Shown here in pieces: positions 1-62,499 of a stretch of 64,000 bases of DNA. The stretch spans positions 643,501-707,500 of the forward strand of contig JAODUP010000162.1 of the NCBI GenBank assembly GCA_025642065.1, in the 5' to 3' direction. A program made the position numbers and the translations under genes. This DNA is from Paralvinella palmiformis. Its lineage: Eukaryota > Annelida > Polychaeta > Terebellida > Alvinellidae. Positions within the stretch are counted from its first letter, which is position 1. Every line of letters starts with the position of its first letter. The notes below the pieces were generated by a model that was given only the letters and a program-made list of their open reading frames with translations, made no database searches and was not told the origin of the DNA.

Positions 1-52345
<52,345 letters not shown>

Positions 52346-53700
52346 CATGTATCCCCCCCCTCACCCCCACTTGATGGCTTACTGTGTGACAGAGACAGCC
52401 GCATACGCACACAATGAAAGATCTGCTTCCAAGCGGACTCGGACTTGGCTTTCCCATGGTTCTATGGAACCGGGGTCGTGTCAGTACACTGTTCTCTGTG
52501 ACATCAGTTCAAGTGCAATGCTGGTCACTGCTCCAGTTGTATGCAGCAGCAGAAATGATAACACACAAATTACTGCAATCAGATGTGCATTTATATAACA
52601 AAACAACTCAGAAAATCACTCATCTCTTTCTATGTACACTATCACACTATTGTATACTCATTGGTGTTAGGTGTGTGTGTGTGTGTGCATGATTTTTCAC
52701 AGTTGAAATATTGATGCCCACTAATGAATGTAATGAACGAAAGTGGATGCTGTAAAAGGAGTCTGGTATCTAGCTGTATTTTAACATTCCCCAAAACGAA
52801 ACGTATTTTAACATAACAGCTGTGATCTTTGGTAATTATCTCACCATACAGCCATGATTTGTACCGGCTAACTATAAAATTATTCTCTGAGCTAAATGAA
52901 CCTGTGTGTGCGCGTGTGTGCGTTATCATCAAATATGTTTTTTGGATGTGAGCCATTAATATTATGGACTTGTTACTTCTCTGGGATTATAGAACTGTCT
53001 GACGCAGGACCACTGTGAGTGTTTGTGTTGGAGTGACGCTGTCCCGCAAAATAGTCGGACTTCGTGTCGTGATTGTTGCCGTTTCCAGCTTCTCCGTAAT
53101 GTAATAATTCCAGCTACTTCACGCTACAGATGTTTCATCATCTGACTCTGTAATTTTGATCCAATCCAAAAGTATAGATCTCTGGATTACTACATAACAA
53201 ATAGTGCTCCATGATGGAATGGTTTGGCAGTGGTGTTTATCTATGATATAATAGTCATGTAAAAGTTTTTGTATTTTGTGACTGCCGTTTTCACCAATCG
53301 TGTGCTATCAGAACTCGGAAAACTGCTGATTTGGAAGTCGTAGTGTTAAATGTTTATCAAGCGGATGCATCTCTATTGATAGCTCCACATCAGGACGTAG
53401 CTAATTATGCAGTGACTCGATTCGTTGTGGGCAGGTTCACGAATGAACTCGTAACATTCCGTTTGGCATCGGACGCCTCAATGTTCGCGTACTTGTTGTT
53501 CATTTATGGCCAGACTGTCGTGAACAATCACACTTGTTGCAAGTATTTAACAGAATATTTACTAAGCCAGGCACTTTTTACTGGTAGACAGGTGGGCATT
53601 TCATGAATGCGTGATGGCTCGTTTCCTTGGTTCGGGGATCTCCTGGTAAGGGAATTTTTGTGCTCGGGTTTTTGAATAAACATTAGAAGCCGCTGGTCGG
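52346..53700 (+). other. MLK 3' UTR and possible polyadenylation site
   Basis: AT-rich sequence with a GT run (52673-52686). The first canonical AATAAA that I find after the stop is at 53675-53680, which suggests a 3' UTR of about 1.35 kb. Later signals at 56670 and 56761 could make longer forms. Confidence 0.5.
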
Positions 53701-56700
53701 TGGCACGTTTCAGTGGCACCGACTTTTGTTACCTTTTTTGTTTGATCATGTTTTCTCTAGCTAAGATTTTAGTGTATACAAACATTTTATGAATTAGTCC
53801 TATTTATACACGTTGCTACTTTATTGGTGCGTGATGCAGCCAGCGCTTCTGTTCGGCTAAGTTGAAAACCATACAGAAATACATTCCTCTTCGTCTGCTT
53901 GCATTCCACGATTTAACGACGGAAAATATTGCGGAGATCGTTTAGAAATTCATCGCGAAGCATCATCGTAAGCTTTGCCGTTCGCGTTTGTTGTTATAAG
54001 AGATCGGTGTAGTAATGGCCGATATTGGCTCTACGTGTGTTCGTATACCTGGTGGTCATTTGTCCAGTAATTATTGTGTGATGGCCGACCACGTTGTTTT
54101 ATACGAAGCTCTCACACCACCTTGAATGGACTTCTTCAATTGACTTAACTACCAAATGTTATCATGATCTCAGTTTATCATTGAATGAAAGTGTGTGTGT
54201 GTGTGTGTGGGCGTATGTGTCCAGCATTGAAAATCTGATTCCGACTAAATATGTAGGTACCAGATAGATAGATATTTGACTATATCTTGGTGACCGTTTT
54301 TCGGTAATTTCCCCATTTGCATTATCTTGATTTTTTTATTCTGAAAACTAGAAGTCGTAAGGAATTGATATGGCTGACTTATGATGAAGCCTTATTGGAA
54401 GATGTTCAGCAACCATCGGATAACAAAATGGCGCAGTGCTAGAAAGGTGACAGTCGGTGTGGAAGCGTGCGTGTTTACACATGGACATAGAACAGCTAGC
54501 ATATCTTATGCCACATTGCCAATCAGAACTATCTCACCACGCATGCGTGCCGTAATATGAAGTGAATGCCATAAACGTGATCAAGTGGGCTCCCTGCCGT
54601 TTGCCGATGAGTTTACTAATAATTTCTGTTGCCGCTAGGTGTCGTCCATGTATATTATGTTGTTTCGGTTTCGATCGATCCTACACAAGGTTGTCACGTG
54701 TATTAATTAACAAGCAGGGAACTGACGATGCTCAGGATGTCAATGACATTTCTCATCACTGTGAACAAGCCGCAGCCCATCACTAATGGTGTCATTTATA
54801 ATTTAAAAAAACACGTCTTTTTGGTTTCATCTTCATTTTATCTGTTCATCTTGGTGTTGGTTATCTTAATTGTGTGGGCACTGTCAACCATCCTAGACTG
54901 ATGTGTAGTTTTTGTGTGTGGAGCATTTCTGTGGAGAAGTTATTTTTAAATTCTGTCTGATTGCGAAGACAATTTTCGGGTTCTGGAAACATGCCGTCTT
55001 CAGTAGTTTTCACCCTCGAGCTGATTTCAGGATTTTTCTGTCAACATTCCTACGAAAACTTTTGTCAGATGTAAATATTTTCCCCAGGTGACTTCCTTTC
55101 AGTTGCATACTAAGCCGATATATGTTTATGCCGTTAAAAGAGTAACGTTTTCTCGCAGTGACAACAAGCCCCCACACGCCGTCCTCGCGGTCAATTCTTA
55201 GTCTGTGAAAACTAACATACGAATTTTTTGCTGTACTAAATTTCCACAAACATCCTGCTATAAGCCATGATTCGTAATGAGATTAATGCCATGCTTACAT
55301 TTCAGGTGTCTGTTTTTGTTAGTTTCATATCTATCGTTTTACCCGATTGTTCTCATTTGTCATCAGTTAGTCTGACTCTGGTTATGTCTAACAAGGTTAT
55401 TTGTGTTCACTAAGAACCGATAGTGTGTAATGTGCATCCTCTGTATTTCATAATGAAGGGAATGTAAAATATTTAGTTTATTTTTTAGTATGGGAATATG
55501 TGCTGGCACAGATTTCTGCCTATTACTCGACACAACACACACACACACGCTGATACAGTCAAGTAAATAATATACACGAGCTGTGTTATTTATTTCATGT
55601 GTTGTCCCTCATCTCGGCCATGGATGACCCCCCCCTCTCTCCACTGGCTTATGAATATATTATTTTTCCAATTTTATTTCATTAAAAGACATTTCCACAT
55701 TATGATGCTCTTGGTCGGCAAGTTTATCTGTCAGAGTCTAAAATGTATTTATTGATTATGAATAACTGCTTCACCCGCTGAATACCTTCTGCTAACTTAA
55801 AGTGATGTGAGAACTAAAAAACATTCTTGGAATTTGTTTTACTTTCAAAGATCTTCAGTAAATATATATATATATATATTATATTTATATATTTTGGTCA
55901 CTGCAAGTCGGTGACGTTGTACATCTGTGATTCACTCAGTTTGTTATCAAGTTTACAGTCTTAATAACAGCTGCTATTACTGGACCATGTAGCAGGTCGC
56001 GCGATTCCACATTATCCTGCTGTGTATGCGCAAACACACTGCAGCCTCGACTCGAGACATTCCCACTGTTTCTGTGTAAAAAAAAAAGAAATACTGTGGA
56101 CCAAAAATTATGTGTATATTCTTTGCTTTCGTTACATTTTGAGTGTATTTCCTTTAGGTTGTGCATTGTTATTTTTCTTTTTATAACTCTCAAAATGTGG
56201 AGTCATCAAATGCATATGCATGCTTCACAATACACATCTGTGTAGAACCAAATGTGTAATCTAGATGTAATGTTGTATGGCTGTTATCATGTGTGTGTGT
56301 ATATGTGTGTGACTTGTGCTGACAATTCTCCGATCACTGCATTCAGTCACTGGTTGATGTAGGCCAGTGTTTTTGTGATTCATTTCAAGATGTGGCAATT
56401 CCAGTAGTGGTGATGTGTGGTTTTACATTCGTGCATATGTGTGTCTGCGCACATGCCAATATCTACAGATCGTCATTGGACTGCCTCCACCTTCAAGTGG
56501 TGGGTGGGTTTATGTATTTTATTAACGTTTGTGCGAACGAGTCTGTTGTAATAATCATTAGGAAAATGTCTGTTCATGTTTGTTTTTAGTGTTAAATTGT
56601 ACCATCGCGGAATGGGATGTCTGTTACAAGACACGAGTAAAATACTTATATAAATGATAAAACAGGAAAAATAAATTTATTGCAGTATTGTTTGTTTTAT

Positions 56701-57480
56701 TAGCATAACATTTATACAAATCGGTTGACTGGTGACCATGATGGTCGCCATGTAATTTCCAATAAACGCACAGTGCCCGAGTTGTTGGCCACGCTGGCTG
56801 TTTCTTTCTTCTAGAACAGCGCATGCATCTTCAGAAATGTCAAAATTCGGACTCATCACCCGCTACAATATCTACCTTTGTGCTTGTTCTGGTTTGTGAA
56901 AAGTGCTTTATTGAGTCACGTGTCCTTAGCGAAAAATATATGATACCTTGTTTTCGGGCTAACTGCGTATTACTTTGGCTACAGTCTATGGGATGATTTG
57001 TATCTCCAGGGGTGGATAATGTCCACTAGTGTTGACACACACACACAACCGACAATACAGAAATGTATTCACTGCATGGAGAAACACACATACACATATA
57101 TCTCACTACACAGCAAGCCATCCACATGTACACAAAAGAACCATGTGCAAAATTAAAAGTTACCGAAGCTTGCCGCTCGTTGTCTCTAAAAAGCCGAACA
57201 GAGAACAAATCATACTGTGAATATTTCAAGTTTCATTTATAATGCTTCCTGTGCCATTAAAATCAACAGTAGAATCTTCAGAAATAATACTATTATTTGT
57301 CAGCTTAACACAGTATGTGAGACGAACATGGTGTAACCTTCAGCTCCAGTAATCTATGAATTACCAGCCTGTATATAATATTAGGGATGTAATATTTAAG
57401 GCCGATTTCACACATACCCAACATTCTACCATTTCTAAGCAAAAGGGTTTGCCACAGTCAGTGAGACGAGAAACAAATTA
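53701..57480. other. Intergenic region between convergent MLK and PET117
   Basis: AT-rich and mostly unique, with short GT, TA and CA runs near 54190, 55859, 56290 and 57036. No supported gene or SINE. AATAAA signals on the + strand at 56670 and 56761 are noted as alternative MLK ends. Confidence 0.6.
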
Positions 57481-57489
57481 TAATATTCA

Positions 57490-57679
57490 ACTATATGTAC
57501 ATTTTATTATTTGTTAATTTAAATCAACCACACATCCATGGTTCTATGTAAATATGTCCTGGGTGTATACATTGTCATTTCTAATGAACAATACAGAAAA
57601 CATAATTACAGTGTGTACAAAATTTCTCATAGGAAGGTTGTATATAACACGCTGGCATTATTTGCTTTGCTGCTGAGCC
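57490..57679 (-). CDS. PET117: PET117 exon 3: last codons and 3' UTR
   Basis: The first G completes Arg76, then AQQQSK and TAA (57660-57658). An AATAAA on the - strand at 57508-57503 lies about 150 bases after the stop, so the exon probably ends near 57485-57490. Only 22 bases are coding, so this exon is easily missed by gene predictors. Confidence 0.68.
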
Positions 57680-60600
57680 CTGCAAAAAGGAAAAAATATT
57701 ACATTTAGATAAAATCAGATAATTATTGGTAGTACAACATCCATTATTAATAACAAAGTTACCACATTTTTCAATTACCGTACTCCGAAGCTGCTTGTCT
57801 CCCAATTTAAGTACGACAATTTTAGCTAGCATCACCATAATGTTTAACAACAATGACAAACTATACTCATTCTCTTCAAACAAAAAGCACAGCTGTAAAT
57901 CAGTCAACCAGCGTTCACTGTTCGTCTATTTTACAAGGAATCTCGCATATATATATATATGCATACAAGCTAAAACAATTTAGAGGCTGGAAGGTCTTCG
58001 AAGAATAATAATAAATATTTACTAAAGTGACCTTAGTATCAGAAGCCATTCAAAGACACTGTACAGTGATGCCTCAAATAATATGTCTTTAAAAACCCAA
58101 TAAGAAATTTTAATTGTAACAATTATTTATCTGTGAAAGCAAGCTTTTTAACAGGTGTGTTTTCAGATAAATCTTCATGACAGAATGGGAGCGGCAGCAA
58201 CATGAAATGCACAATCACCATACGACTTGAGCGGACACGAGCACGATGGGAGAGATTATATTTCCACTTTTAAGGTGTTGCTTAACATCAGTCAAGTACA
58301 ACATAATTTAACAGGCTCAAACGTGACTATATGGCATGATTATCTACAGCCAACAATTATACCAGATTTGCCAGACTAGTGGAATGAAAATCAAATTAGG
58401 CATCATTCACCTGGGCTGGCTTAAACCTCTAAATGTAAGTAATCATACTCATTCATCACTAGGGTGCTCAATAAGTGATGGGGTAAAGCACTACACTGCA
58501 AACGTCCGGGTGCGAGTTCGAATTGACTCCAGGCAGCTACGTTTGTGGATCTTTCCCTCTCAACGAGCCCCTCGGTCGTCCGCCCCAGGTCTGATCAGTG
58601 CCACACCAATCATTCACGCAAACGTATTAAAATGACAGATTAGGAAAGGAGCTGTGAGTCAACGAACCTTTTCATGTCTTCATCACGCTGTTTCTCCAAT
58701 ATCTCTGTTAGCTCTCTTTGCTCTTCTAAGAGCTTGAGGTTTTGTTTCCTTTTTTCCTCCTGCCTCCGCAAATCACGATACACTCCCTCTCGCAGATTCT
58801 GCAGAAGAAATAGCATTTTTAGTGTGACAGTTTGCTGATGGCCATCTCTCACAAATCAGTGAGACAACTGTCTCATGGTTTCGGAAGCTAACTGCTACAT
58901 TTTGCAGCAATCAATTTTAAGTTTTTCAAACAGAATAAATCATACATTCAAACTGCCTGCAGATCCTTACTGCTGTCTTCTTACATAGTACAAAAAAACA
59001 GGCTAGCTTCTTTATGAGCTAGCTCTGTATTGGATTTCTTTGAAGCAGAACTTGTTTTGTGGTGGAATCATTTCATTTTCAAAGACACAGTTCACTTTCA
59101 AAGACAGATTTGATACTAAGCACACAAAACATGAACACTACTAAACCTTAATACTGCACACCAAAAACATGATTTGGACTGGACAACCATGTGTGTGTGA
59201 AACGCAGCATTATTTCCCTGCAAGTGTAGGAGTGAGCGAGTGAGTGCAGTTTAAAGAAACATCAGCACAAAAATCATTTAGTGTTGCCTCTTACAGAATG
59301 CAGGATGATGACCGATGTCTTCCGGCCACTTTTGTGTACATGGTAGGCTAAATGGGCCGAGCGACCCCCATAGGTAATGAAGTCAAGTCAAGTCAAAGAT
59401 GAAACAACCTTCAGATATGCCCAGACCGAGATTAAAAAACGCGGGGTTAGAGATCTGTGGTCCAACATGATACTGCTAGACCACGGAGGCGCCGAGAGGG
59501 GAACTCACATTCTTGGGTTATTTTACTGTCTCTTTTTCATTTCTTTGATGTAACCATATGGTGCCATTTTTGTAAATAAAAAACTTTATCATCTGATTCA
59601 TTATTTGTCGAAATATAGACATTTTACAAGATTTGATGTTGAAGTGTATGTACTGCACATTTTTGGATGCTTAATACTCCCATAAATAACCACCTGACAA
59701 CAATAATAATGTTTGACATGTTTTTTTCTGGTTTATTTCCTTCCAAAGAACAACTTTTTAACAATTTACCGTTTTGCACACTAATTCATCCAGAGCCCGC
59801 AAAATGTGGTGTTGATATTTTTGGTAATAAATTCCTTGTCTGCCTGTGAGGAAATTAAGAATTTTTTACTTGAAGTCCCAAAAACCTGTTATTGAAGTTA
59901 CCTTTTGAATTAGTCTCCCAGGTTTTACCATTATGACAGTCACAATTACGGCAATGCTAATAAATAGTAGAGGTTCGACCACAACATTAAAACCCTATTC
60001 ATTATTATTACACTTAATAAATAGTTTTAGCTTGCAACATAATTTATCACTGAATAATTGTTTTGTGTTTACTTTGCAACAATACACCACCAAAAAAATT
60101 AGCGACTGAAAGTGGTTGTGTCAAAATCCGAACTTTTGTCCTTGGGTGTCAACATTTTAAAAGTCTATGCTTAGTATATATATATATATGTGTGTGGTTG
60201 ATCCACCCACACTGTGGTCGAACTTCCCCTCCCGCCATTTCCTTTTATAAATAACCTTTATGACACTGAATTGGTTCACAAATCACGTGATCAATACCTT
60301 ATTAGGAACATTAAACATTCAGGCACTGGTAGAAAAGTACTTCTTGCTGATTGTGGTATTAAGTATACTAAGAATGAGATAAAACAATTGATGTGTAAGT
60401 TGGTCGAACCTCCCCACTTCTCCCGCTATAATTGGTGACAAATTCATCTGATTAAAATGTGTATAACTTTCTGTACACGTAACCTTTTGACATAATTCTA
60501 ACTGTGTATGGTTATATATACTGAGCTCTTTATGTTTGCATAATTATTCTATCAAACTACAACGAAGTTATTTTTTATGAAACTGAAAGTACCTACCTAC

Positions 60601-60986
60601 TAACCTACTACCTAGGGCCGGGGTCTATAAAATAATAAAGTAGATCTATTCTAGATCTAAACACAAAAACTAACATTATTTGTATATGACATTAATCATT
60701 TAAGTCAAAGACATTTTTGTAGCGATAATAGGCCATATTTAGTTTGCTGGCGGTATTTCTAAAAGTTCTCTATTGTTGACGTTAATGGCACGAATGAGGC
60801 AGTAGGCATAGCGGGACCACGTCCACGGCTTGTAATTGTATATCGAATGTTGACTAGCAAATCATGTACGACGGCATTATGATATCTTACCGCTTGGTCT
60901 TCTTTCTGCGATCTGTGAACGTAACTTATTATTGATACAGAAAACGTTATCGCTGACACAAAAGCTACTTTAGACCCTAAAGACAT
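57490..60986 (-). CDS. PET117: PET117, cytochrome c oxidase assembly factor, whole gene
   Basis: Three exons on the - strand (60986-60891, 58798-58668, 57679-57658 to the stop) encode 82 residues; human PET117 has 81. The N-terminus MSLGSKVAFVSAITFSVSI is a short hydrophobic anchor. It is followed by a charged helix with NLREGVYRDLRRQEEKRKQN and EEQRELTEILEKQRDE, matching the R-D-G-V-x-R-D and EQ-x-x-LTEQLE-x-ER pattern of the family. PET117 acts in the mitochondrial inner membrane and helps to assemble complex IV, working with the haem A synthase (COX15 in yeast). An alternative two-exon reading that ends at 58640 is discussed under exon 2. The 3' UTR runs to an AATAAA at 57508-57503 on the - strand. 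Confidence 0.88.
57680..58667 (-). other. PET117 intron 2 (0.99 kb)
   Basis: Starts GTTCGT and ends TTTTTTCCTTTTTGCAG on the - strand. It contains a family B SINE on the opposite strand (58455-58632). A TTTAAT at 58108-58113 would be an ATTAAA signal if the unspliced form is used. Confidence 0.65.
58455..58632 (+). mobile_element. tRNA-derived SINE, family B
   Basis: A box region ATAAGTGATGGGGTAAAGCA, B box GTGCGAGTTCGAATTGAC, then TACGTTTGTGGATCTTTCCC and CCAGGTCTGATCAGTGCCAC. It is on the strand opposite to PET117, inside its intron 2. Confidence 0.65.
58668..58798 (-). CDS. PET117: PET117 exon 2
   Basis: It encodes NLREGVYRDL to DEDMK plus two bases of the next codon and ends at AAAAG before a GTTCGT donor. 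Read-through would instead add RFVDSQLLS and a stop at 58640, giving an 84-residue protein. I prefer the spliced form. Its C-terminus (MKRAQQQSK) resembles the human LAKGSQK-type end, the downstream acceptor has a strong pyrimidine tract, and a poly(A) signal follows the spliced stop closely. Both forms may be made. Confidence 0.75.
59304..59494 (-). mobile_element. tRNA-derived SINE, family A, nearly complete
   Basis: On the - strand it starts CTCGGCGCCTCCGTGGTCTAG and ends with the ATC tail near 59304. The B box is mutated (CCGCGTTTTTTAATCTCGG). A repeated GACTT block in the body (AAGTCAAGTCAAGTCAAAG on the + strand) is a small tandem expansion. Confidence 0.9.
60174..60196. repeat. (TA)n(TG)n microsatellite
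   Basis: Short compound run in PET117 intron 1. Confidence 0.8.
60891..60986 (-). CDS. PET117: PET117 exon 1
   Basis: Thirty-two codons from ATG at 60986 to EDQA, ending in a GTAAGA donor (60890). Residues 7-21 form the single hydrophobic segment. The open frame continues past the donor (VRYHN...) but has no family similarity there. The exon ends in phase 0 and joins AAT of exon 2. Confidence 0.88.
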
Positions 60987-61330
60987 ATTTCCTGTAGTTC
61001 GTCTTCAACATAACATTACCAATGACACACTCACAACTTCTCTCACGTGTATTTGTTGTTCTGTAGAGGACGTTCACGTCCGATAACGTCACATCCGTTA
61101 TGATCGCTTGAAACGAAACGTGTTATTGGTCGAGTTAAACCAACCGGGTTCTTATCCAATTTTTAGATTTATTATAGACCGTATTAAATGCATTATCTGT
61201 GATTAGCGTTCGCTACATTATTTTGTATCTCTTCGTAACCTGCCAGTAGTGTCTTACAGAAATATTACTGCGGTGCTTAATTGTCTTGCCGTTAATTTAT
61301 TAATTAAGCTATTGGCCAATCAACGATAGG
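60987..61330 (-). promoter_or_regulatory. PET117 promoter, possibly bidirectional
   Basis: Upstream of the PET117 ATG are an E-box CACGTG (61044-61049), a CRE-like TGACGTTA on the - strand (61084-61091), a CCAAT box on the - strand (61125-61129) and a palindromic ATTGGCCAAT (61311-61320). CpG is raised at 61060-61140. This set is typical of TATA-less promoters of mitochondrial genes. The palindromic CCAAT pair would serve either direction. Confidence 0.55.
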
Positions 61331-61339
61331 ATTACATAC

Positions 61340-61655
61340 CGCAGTAACTAAGCAAGCATTTCCTGTTGGTAAAGAAGCTATTGCGAGGAGTTATCATTAT
61401 TTTCTGGTAAGTTAACCTTTACATAACCGGATCATGTTTGTGTGTTTAGCATATTTTGTAGGAAATTAGATCAGACATACACGGGTAGTCCTTACACGTC
61501 GATTAATGCGAAAACATCTGTTCCACGGGAGAATGTTCTTCACTGTAACACCGACTGGGACTGTGACAGCTCACCAGACCAGTCGAGCTATGTTAACGAT
61601 ATTTATCATCGAATTATTAGGTTAATTTAGTATAATTTCAATTTAATAAACAAAT
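61340..61655 (+). other. Possible short divergent transcript
   Basis: A strong donor (CTG|GTAAGT at 61407), an acceptor-like TTTTGTAG at 61461 and an open frame that ends at TAG 61630 are followed by AATAAA at 61645-61650. The frame contains CNTDWDCDSSPDQSSY, but no ATG in that frame is present in the piece, so a protein is not supported. A non-coding or incompletely visible transcript is possible. Confidence 0.25.
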
Positions 61656-61937
61656 ATTGTATTTAATGACAATAATAGAACTGACTGTAATCATCAGAAT
61701 TAATTTTGGTAACCTTCAAAAATCATAATTCATAAACTCATTAAAACTGTTAATTCATCGTTTCGCAACCCTACCCGGCCGTTTTAAAACGGAACCTTCA
61801 CGTTTCGCAACTATAACGCAAGCCTTGTAGTTGTAAGGTGGAAGCCTGTTTTACAACCACTTGATTCAGCACAGCATCGTCATTATTTGATCGTGCACAA
61901 ATTTGTAAAATATGATTTATTTATTTGCATGTGTTTG

Positions 61938-61939
<2 letters not shown>

Positions 61940-61968
<29 letters not shown>

Positions 61969-61970
61969 GT
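61940..61970. repeat. (CA)n(TA)n microsatellite
   Basis: Short compound run. Confidence 0.85.
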
Positions 61971-61982
61971 TAAATTGGTCCG

Positions 61983-62024
61983 TTTCCCATTTCAAAACTG
62001 CCCAGCCCATTTTGAAATGGGAAG
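61983..62024. repeat. Small inverted repeat
   Basis: TTTCCCATTTCAAAA and TTTTGAAATGGGAA face each other across a 12-base spacer. A further TTTTGAAATGG lies at 62175-62185. Confidence 0.75.
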
Positions 62025-62252
62025 AGAACCATTTCAACAACTTACTGTTTTGAGATTGTATTTGTTCATATATAATTTATATTCAGTATAATTTTTACAA
62101 CATATTTTGCTAGATAATTTAGAAATAACACCACAATAATTTGTTGCCACATGGTTATGAAACAGGACGGTTACATTTTGAAATGGTCATGGTTGTCCAA
62201 ATTCCAGATATCACTGTTGGACTGCTGACGGTCCGACATCTCTCACTCTGTT

Positions 62253-62478
62253 AGTCCACTGGCAACATCAGCCACATTGGACTGACGTGATTTTGTCCAG
62301 TGGTCCATTATCAACAAACCAATCAGTCGGTCTAACAGCGACAAATAAATTGGTTTGTCCAATGTTAGCTCAACGGCGACAAACCAATTAATTAGTCCAA
62401 TGGCGACAAACCAATCGGTCACTCCAATGTTGGCTCAATGATGACATACCAATCAGTTGATCCAACAGTGACATATGA
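62253..62478 (+). repeat. Degenerate 27/38-bp tandem repeat
   Basis: Units follow the pattern GTCCAATGGCGACAAACCAAT plus a few bases (about 27 long). Two units carry an extra GTTRGCTCAAY insertion (about 38 long). Six or more diverged copies can be aligned by eye, beginning near 62303, with weaker ones upstream. Confidence 0.8.
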
Positions 62479-62499
62479 GCAGACTGGCTAATAATGGCA

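Larger units (their letters stand above)
58799..60890 (-). other. PET117 intron 1 (2.1 kb)
   Basis: AT-rich, with a family A SINE in the same orientation as the gene (59304-59494), a TA/TG run (60174-60196) and an imperfect direct repeat (60216, 60402). The acceptor is TTTCTTCTGCAG. Confidence 0.85.

Noticed and set aside
57026..57229. Small frames on both strands near 57.1 kb
   Set aside because: They are short, overlap a CA run and have no splice or start support. This is intergenic sequence between MLK and PET117.
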